From Atrina japonica (Eukaryota > Mollusca > Bivalvia > Pterioida > Pinnidae): DNA of 64,000 nucleotides. The stretch is from positions 877,501 to 941,500 of the forward strand of contig BROG01000049.1 of assembly GCA_030159075.1 (NCBI GenBank), given 5' to 3'. Shown piece after piece: positions 53,480 through 64,000 of this stretch. The position numbers and the translations under genes are program-made. Position 1 is the first letter of the stretch; the number at the start of each line of letters is the position of its first letter. The notes beneath the pieces were generated by a model. It did not search any database and was not told the DNA's origin. It saw only the letters and a list, made by a program, of their open reading frames with translations.

Positions 53480-53920
53480 TTTCAAATCAGTGTCATAGGA
53501 ATAGGGCACATTATAGTAAGAATAATATCTCGAACTATAAAAGTGCATAAAACAGACATGTTAGTACCTTTTTTAAAACAATAGGTAAAATATCCCCGTG
53601 GAGCATTAAATGCAATCACAGTCGTTTCTATTATGTAACAAGGGTTTCACTTTAATTCTAGTAGTGTATGCAACAAAACAGCTTCATATAATCAAATTTC
53701 GGCATATATCTCCCGTGCAATCTCATTTACAACATGTATAATTGAAAGTATACATACTATTCTTTATATTTCATTTACATTTTCTAACAGAATGAATATC
53801 ATTTTATAACACAGTGTTCTATGGATTGAAATGTATGAGAATCGTTCAATGAATACATCTATGGATTGATACATTTAATCCAGATAATTCCCTTTCACGA
53901 AAATTACTTACTAATGTCAG

Positions 53921-53923
<3 letters not shown>
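53121..53923. other. Non-coding AT-rich sequence
   Basis: No gene recognised; a short (GA)n lies at 53448-53472. Confidence 0.5.

Positions 53924-54013
<90 letters not shown>
53924..54013. repeat. (TA)n microsatellite, left of SINE
   Basis: About 90 bp of TA immediately abutting the SINE tail. Confidence 0.95.
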
Positions 54014-55485
<1,472 letters not shown>

Positions 55486-55553
55486 GTATTAATCTTCAGG
55501 ATGTCCAGGAGACAAGTACATGTATACAAACCAAACGCGAGTCTCTGAAATCT

Positions 55554-55620
<67 letters not shown>

Positions 55621-55672
55621 AGGTGTCAGGTGTCAGAGTAAGCATCACCTGTTTACGAGTCACGCCAGGCTA
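55486..55672 (+). mobile_element. Dispersed repeat family C, copy 3, containing (GT)n
   Basis: TATTAATCTTCAGGATGTCC and AGGAGACA match 14670-14690. GAGTAAGCATCACCTG and CGAGTCACGCC match its 3' part. A (GT)n tract (about 55558-55618) and two CAGGTGT repeats lie between. Confidence 0.65.
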
Positions 55673-56341
55673 ACATTCCAATGATTTTTGTGATAAGGGA
55701 TTTATGTTTGGATGGATAAAAAATAATATAATATAGAAAAAATGTAAATTACATTAATTATTATGGATTTGTCGATTAGATATATTTGATCATATTTTCA
55801 TTTGATCTACACGATTGTATCTGTACATACATACTACTACAGTCCGTTTAACAATCAGTCCAACATCAACACTTTATTGGAAATGAAACTAAGGTCAATT
55901 TTATAAATGCCTGATCTCATGTTCCATTACACCTGATCCCACCTCTTGGTTTCCAGAGGTCCGTGATTGTCCATTTTTACCGGATTTGTATCTATGTCCT
56001 GGACATTCTATTGATTTATATTTTGGTAGCTGAGATTTTTGATATATTATGAATCGCCTTCGCAAATTGTCAATGAAATATTGATTGTTGAAGACTACCT
56101 AATACTTTCTACAATTTAGAAGATGTAAATTTGTATGACTCTAACAATTAGAAGCGATCATAATGGTGACACGTTTAAATTTTTATAATAACGGAATAGA
56201 AACAAGCAATCTTAAACTTGCAATAATGCTGTTTTTGTTAATCCATATTGAAAAATAAGTTATAAACGTCAATTACTATAGTTACGGTTATCTGTAATTA
56301 CATATATACAGGGTAGATATATCCATCAGTTTAAGGAATAT
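55673..56341. other. Non-coding AT-rich sequence
   Basis: No gene or repeat family recognised. Confidence 0.5.
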
Positions 56342-56548
56342 TTAAAGGGACATTAGCTGTGTTTTATTTTTCAAAATAAAAAAAAATATCTGTCCTTTTA
56401 TAGTACTTAGATTGATACATAATAGATAAAAGGTATACACAGGCATAAATAGTCTTAAATTCCTATATATTTTGAGAAAATTGCTTGAGGAACCCAGTTT
56501 GTATATGAATATCACACTGGACCTGACCTTATTTTCATGTCTGTGTAA
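56342..56548. mobile_element. TTAA-type palindromic MITE, copy 2 (right arm lost)
   Basis: TTAAAGGGACATTAGCTGTG matches the end of 16209-16565, followed by TATACACAGGCATAAAT and AATTCCTATATATTTTG. The centre (GAGGAACCCAGTTTG, ATCACACTGGACCTG) is in opposite orientation to copy 1, as expected for a palindrome. The family A SINE follows directly where the right arm should end. Confidence 0.65.
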
Positions 56549-56549
56549 T

Positions 56550-56735
56550 GAAGAGAGAGAGAGAGAACCTGGTTACAACGCACCCGGAAAGAGACATCCG
56601 ACATACCGCAACGTAACTGAAAAAAACTTTCTAAAAAGGTTAGCTTAGGTAACAGCGGAACTCGAACCTACGCTTACTAGTGAAGTGAGAAGATTCTTGA
56701 AGCGTGATGCTCTACTCAACTACATTCTGGGGACG
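56550..56735 (-). mobile_element. SINE family A, diverged copy
   Basis: GAGAACCTGGTTACAACGC, CCCGGAAAGAGAC, GGTTAGCTTAGGTAACAG and GGAACTCGAACCTACGC are the family A middle and box B complement. The tail has been lost at the junction with the MITE. Confidence 0.65.
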
Positions 56736-59462
56736 TTATTGTAATTTTTTGGACGTTATAATGATTTTGACATTTTCTTTAGAAAACCACTCTTAACCGA
56801 CGAAAATGAAAAAAAAAGTAATGTATTAATGGAGTTATTAGGGAAAAGTATGTGGGAATTCTTCGATTTCCCCTGGTGTACGAGACATTCATATTTAGCC
56901 CTGGTTTTTGAAGAACCACGTGACCGCCGACACGAGAACCGCGATTCAGAAGCAATATGGCGAGCAAAACAAAAACACATAGAATTGTAGTGAGAAAAAC
57001 CTTAAGTGACACGGAAAAGCGCATTACACTTGGAACAGAACACAACATATGGACAGTTCGGAGCTGAATTTGAAGTTGGCGAGAAATTGGCAACTATCGT
57101 ATTCGATCACAAGTAAGTGCGTCGACGTCTTTGATACTGTCACATGGTCATCCACATTTTAATATATAATACATTTTTTATATAAGAGTCGCTAAATTGC
57201 AGTAGAACTCTTGATTCTTATAACATGTAGGCCTATAGCATAATTCAGTTAGTAAAGATACTTTTTACTTGCCATGTGAAGAGATTGGTTTGATATTCAC
57301 ACAACCTCGTTTTCGATTCGCGTCACTATCATACTATTTTAAGTCTTTATAAATAGATCGATGTGTCGGTGTTTCCCACTATTGATTAACTTATTAGTTG
57401 GAAGAGGACTTTATAAATACGACGAAAGTTCATGATAATACGCATTAAGTGAGTACAGAAAATATTATTTGTGAACATTACCCCCGGAATGTGACTTCAA
57501 ACATTTGAATACCCAGGGTTCTATACAAGCACATACTGTTAGGTATAAAATCGCCGTATGATATGAAGTATGAAATGAGGTAACCATGACATTTTAATCA
57601 GATCACCAAATTGTAATTTGTAGATATTTCGCATGTTGTACAGGATCACTAAGTTATATTTGCAAAACCATGTACAAAGGTTGCAACCACTTCATCCTCC
57701 ATCTATACAATTGTTACACTGTCTTTGCAACACCTTTGTGATTTTCATCACTTTCTGATTTCCTTTGAAAGTGCCCCATGCTGACGAGTAATACAACATC
57801 CTATAAAATACATTTTTCAAAAACAAACCTTTGAAAACAAACATTCAATATCGAATGCTGAACAATATAAAACCAAACGCAATTAAATGTCACCAAAAGA
57901 GCGAAACACGCCCGCAATGGGTTACAACACAATGCAGCAAAGACATCGTGGAAAGTATGATAGATGTTGACAAATCTGCCCCAATAGATTCTACATAAAA
58001 TACTTGACAAAATCTTGAAATGTTTTCTTTCAAGTTGACCATCAAACACATCCCAGACAGTTCGATATGGAAATGGAGACGGTAAGGTGAAACTGAAAAC
58101 CGTATAATGAGAAGCAAGTCTTTTGTCATCCTGAGCCACACGGTAGGTACGTCTTGCAAAGAAAATGTTGATTGCATAAAGGTCCCGTGATTCTTGAGCC
58201 TGTCATATCCGTTTGTAGACCTCTGGCATTATATTATCAGAAGAGAAAGAGTCAATTTTGTATGCAAGAGTGCAGGATAAGGTTGTAAATGGTGAATCCC
58301 ATACGATTCTCCGAAACCCATGTAATGGTTTTATACGACACCGTACAACTGTAACAAAATATATATGATTATGCCCAAAGAGTGGTTAATCAGCGACTTA
58401 AGCTGATTCCTGATAATCCAAGTACTTTGGCACTTTGTTCTGTACACGTGTAATGTGTTCAAAAATGTTTATCTAGGACTTACATCGTTGATGTTGTTGT
58501 TGTTGTTTTGCTTTTCGTAGTATGTACTTGGTAAATAGATTCAAATTAATTATCTTAATTATATCATATGCAGTAGAGATATATTTACTATATGATAAAG
58601 GGGGATAGAACATACATACAATGAATTCCAAAAGTTTTTTCTTAAAATTAAAAAAAAAAAATCTTACAATCTGAAGCAATGGTTCATTCCATACTTTCCT
58701 CAAGTAAATCGAATCTATATATTAAATGCAAAACAAAAAGGAATGTATCTTAGGACAAAGTCCGATACGATATTTTATGGAACGATTATTTCTGCAAATA
58801 GGAAAGATTTAGAGCGCGGTGAACTTTACCGTTGAAATCAATTCTTGAAACATACATCTCCCATTTCGCTTTATTGCTCTCAAGAACATGCAGTCAATTA
58901 AAGTCATGAAAGTTGCCAAACCCCATTAATCATAGTTGAATTAGAATTGATCCCAAGTCTTTTGATTTAGGTATAATTCGTCCTTTGTGCAAAATCAGTT
59001 TATTTTTTTTACGTAAATCACATTATTATAACTGCTTTTGACTATTGTGTTCCTGGTTAGGTGAAATTTGCTATGAAATGTATTACCTGTTAGGGGATGA
59101 CGATAAATCAGATTTCAAAGTGTGTCAATGTAAATGTTCACGATTTGAAATAGATATTTCATGACAAAAGGATTTCGATTTCAAAAATGACTCTGAGGAG
59201 TATTTTCTAATAACTCGTTGTGGCTTTCTTTGGTATTTTGATAATGACATATATGAAGTGGGATTATCTAAAAGAGGTATGAATGAACAAGGTATTGGAG
59301 CGTGTCCTGCTTAACAATTCACTGGACATAAATTATAATTACAATGCTTTCCATTGAGCAGAACAAATATATTGAAATACAAATAAAATACATGTACGTT
59401 CACTTTACAGAAAGAATACAAACAAAAGCGTAAGACGGAAAAGGCGAATGGAAAACTATACT
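56736..59462. other. Non-coding sequence with unassigned ORFs
   Basis: Minus-strand ORFs at 56756-57093 and 57801-58177 are about 75-112 codons long with mixed composition. They overlap in different frames and show no family features I recognise, so I do not call them genes. Confidence 0.4.
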
Positions 59463-59476
59463 GATGATGATGATAA

Positions 59477-59510
<34 letters not shown>

Positions 59511-59551
59511 GGTGGTGGTGAAGATGATGGTGATGATAATGACGACGACTC
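59463..59551 (+). repeat. GAT/GGT trinucleotide repeat
   Basis: GAT, GGT and GAC triplets. Confidence 0.9.
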
Positions 59552-60200
59552 CGAAAGATAAATCTATGATGCAGAACAATATGTCATTTTGAATTTTACT
59601 AAATTTGATTCCTTAAATAATGAAATATAGCATTTACATTGAATAAATTACGCTAAAATCAATAGAGAACGAGAAAGATAGAAATTATAACAAAAAGGTT
59701 TGAAGAAACATTGATACCAAACATGTTCATGCTATCAAAATGGGATAATGATTTTAAAATTTTGTGATATCGAGGCCGTCTGTGTGAAAGGTTAATCTGT
59801 ACAAATTCTGTTAAATATACCTAGTCGGTCATCCACCCCTGTTAAGCGTATCACCATGGTATTTAGAATTTCGTGTTTACTATCGCAATCGCAATGTTTT
59901 AACTATAAAACACTATTCTTTAACAAATTCATGGCGTCGGACGGCTTGCACTACACATCAGCTAGATGAAGATTGCTTATGTGAATAGTTAGTGTTATGT
60001 AATTTCTAAATGTTTACCAACAAGAAGTCCCAGGTTATATCGTACTTGTTTTGAATGTAATCTGTTGAATTCAAACACGAATACAGTCATACAGAAATCT
60101 GTCTATCGTAATACTGCACAACAGGAAAATAACCTGCGGAATTGACATGGAATTGACAAATCTGTGAATTTAAGAACCCGCGAATAACTCTTTAATGAAG

Positions 60201-60202
<2 letters not shown>
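59552..60202. other. Non-coding AT-rich sequence
   Basis: No gene or repeat family recognised. Confidence 0.5.
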
Positions 60203-60281
<79 letters not shown>

Positions 60282-60282
60282 A

Positions 60283-60334
<52 letters not shown>
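60203..60334. repeat. (TA)n microsatellite
   Basis: About 130 bp of TA with two breaks. Confidence 0.95.
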
Positions 60335-60339
<5 letters not shown>

Positions 60340-60423
60340 AATATATATACAAAGCACTAAAACCAACAACACTACATATCCTAAGGTGTCGGATCTAAAC
60401 AATAGATACAAGTCAAAAAAAGA

Positions 60424-60652
60424 ATATATAAAGCACTAAAATGACTTACAACAAGGTCAAGAAGAGTCAAATTGTCTGGACGTGTGTGTGTGTGAGTGTG
60501 TATGTGTGCGCGCGTGTGTGTGCGTGTGTGTGTGCGCGTGTTTGTGTTTTAATGATATTTGAATCGTTTTGTCCTGATGAAGGGACAGGTCGTCCCGAAA
60601 ATTTGACTCTCATCTTTTCCATGTCGTTAGTCATTTTAGTGCTTTATATAAC
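60424..60652. mobile_element. Inverted repeat flanking a (GT)n tract (microsatellite-bearing mobile repeat)
   Basis: ATATAAAGCACTAAAATGAC at 60424-60445 with AGAGTCAAATTG (about 60465-60476) pairs with AAATTTGACTCTC (about 60598) and GTCATTTTAGTGCTTTATAT (about 60630-60650). A (GT)n tract lies between. The 131-codon ORF across it is mostly a (GT)n and repeat translation. Confidence 0.55.
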
Positions 60653-60894
60653 TAACGTTAGTGTAAATTATTCCCCATCAGCTAATTTAAAAAAAAAAAC
60701 AGCGGTCGTTTCTGAAGAGATAAAACCGTACAAATTGGAACACGTGAAATTAAATCCCCGTAAAGTGCCCAAAACTGAAACTGATCTTGCTGCTTTCTTG
60801 GCTTTCCATATTCCATTTTCTCAAGCTGAGCTTTAATATATTTGCCTCAGCAGGTCCTGATCTTTTTTCCGCGAATTAAAAATGCAATCGGTTC

Positions 60895-63738
<2,844 letters not shown>

Positions 63739-63800
<62 letters not shown>

Positions 63801-63839
63801 GTGTTTATATGTGTATGTCTGTGTACATAGTAGTAGTAA

Positions 63840-63871
<32 letters not shown>
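63739..63871. repeat. (TA)n then (GTA)n microsatellites
   Basis: TA tract to about 63797, then GTA triplets at 63826-63871. The Ile/Tyr- and Val-rich ORFs are artefacts. Confidence 0.95.
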
Positions 63872-64000
63872 ATGGAAGTAGTAGAAGAAATCTAGTGACC
63901 ACAGCATTGATATTAGTATGAAGGGAGGGTGGGTGGAAGGGGTTGATTATTGTAATTTTGTAATTTGAGACGTGGTGAAATTAGTAGTAGAAGTAACAGA

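Noticed and set aside
57801..58177. Overlapping minus-strand ORFs of 95 and 112 codons
   Set aside because: Mixed composition is mildly gene-like, but two frames are open over the same DNA, there is no domain, and no convincing splice or start context was found.
60441..60836. 131-codon plus-strand ORF with a PDEGTGRPENLTL segment
   Set aside because: The 5' third is a (GT)n translation (Cys/Val runs) and the rest lies in an inverted mobile repeat; no protein family is recognisable.

Overview
The window looks like AT-rich nuclear DNA of a mollusc, most likely a bivalve. The evidence is one intron-containing Hox exon, two families of tRNA-derived SINEs whose tails end in GGCGTAAAACACC-like and GTCGGCACGTTAAAGAACCC-like sequence typical of molluscan (especially bivalve) genomes, several MITE-like palindromic elements, and very dense (TA)n, (GA)n, (CA)n and GAT/AAT microsatellites. 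There is no bacterial gene organisation, operon, CRISPR array, rRNA or free-standing tRNA gene. I cannot name the species.

Only one protein-coding feature is convincing: the first coding exon of a middle-group Hox gene on the minus strand (28392 down to about 27834). Its N-terminus MSSYFVNSLSACYGQ and its hexapeptide context PQIYPWMRRM fit Hox5/Scr best. The homeobox exon is not visible, so the intron apparently runs left from 27833 past the window edge (more than 27.8 kb). The sequence right of 28.4 kb would be 5' flank toward the neighbouring more posterior Hox gene. Around the exon I see a weak predicted donor, a much stronger donor (CAG|GTGAGT) about 90 bp further on and just after an in-frame stop, and an in-frame 34-codon upstream ORF with a better start context than the main ATG.

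Layout, left to right. 1-27.8 kb is the presumed intron. It is loaded with SINEs (2.2, 4.2, 8.5, 9.0, 17.1, 19.9 and 20.1 kb), MITE-like elements (0.9-1.3, 3.4-3.8, 4.3-4.6, 10.3-10.7, 14.0-14.3, 16.2-16.6 and 19.6 kb), minisatellites (1.6-2.1, 13.4-13.8 and 19.0-19.35 kb) and microsatellites. 27.8-28.6 kb holds the Hox exon and its proximal 5' region. 28.6-47 kb is AT-rich, mostly single-copy, with simple repeats, a PBX/MEIS-type site, a TAAT-rich stretch and no recognised SINE. 45.4-64 kb returns to a repeat-rich state, with SINEs at 47.0, 54.0 and 56.6 kb, a pogo/Tigger-like MITE at 50.4 kb and other dispersed repeats. Almost all other ORFs of 60-140 codons are low-complexity translations of microsatellites or chance ORFs in AT-rich DNA.
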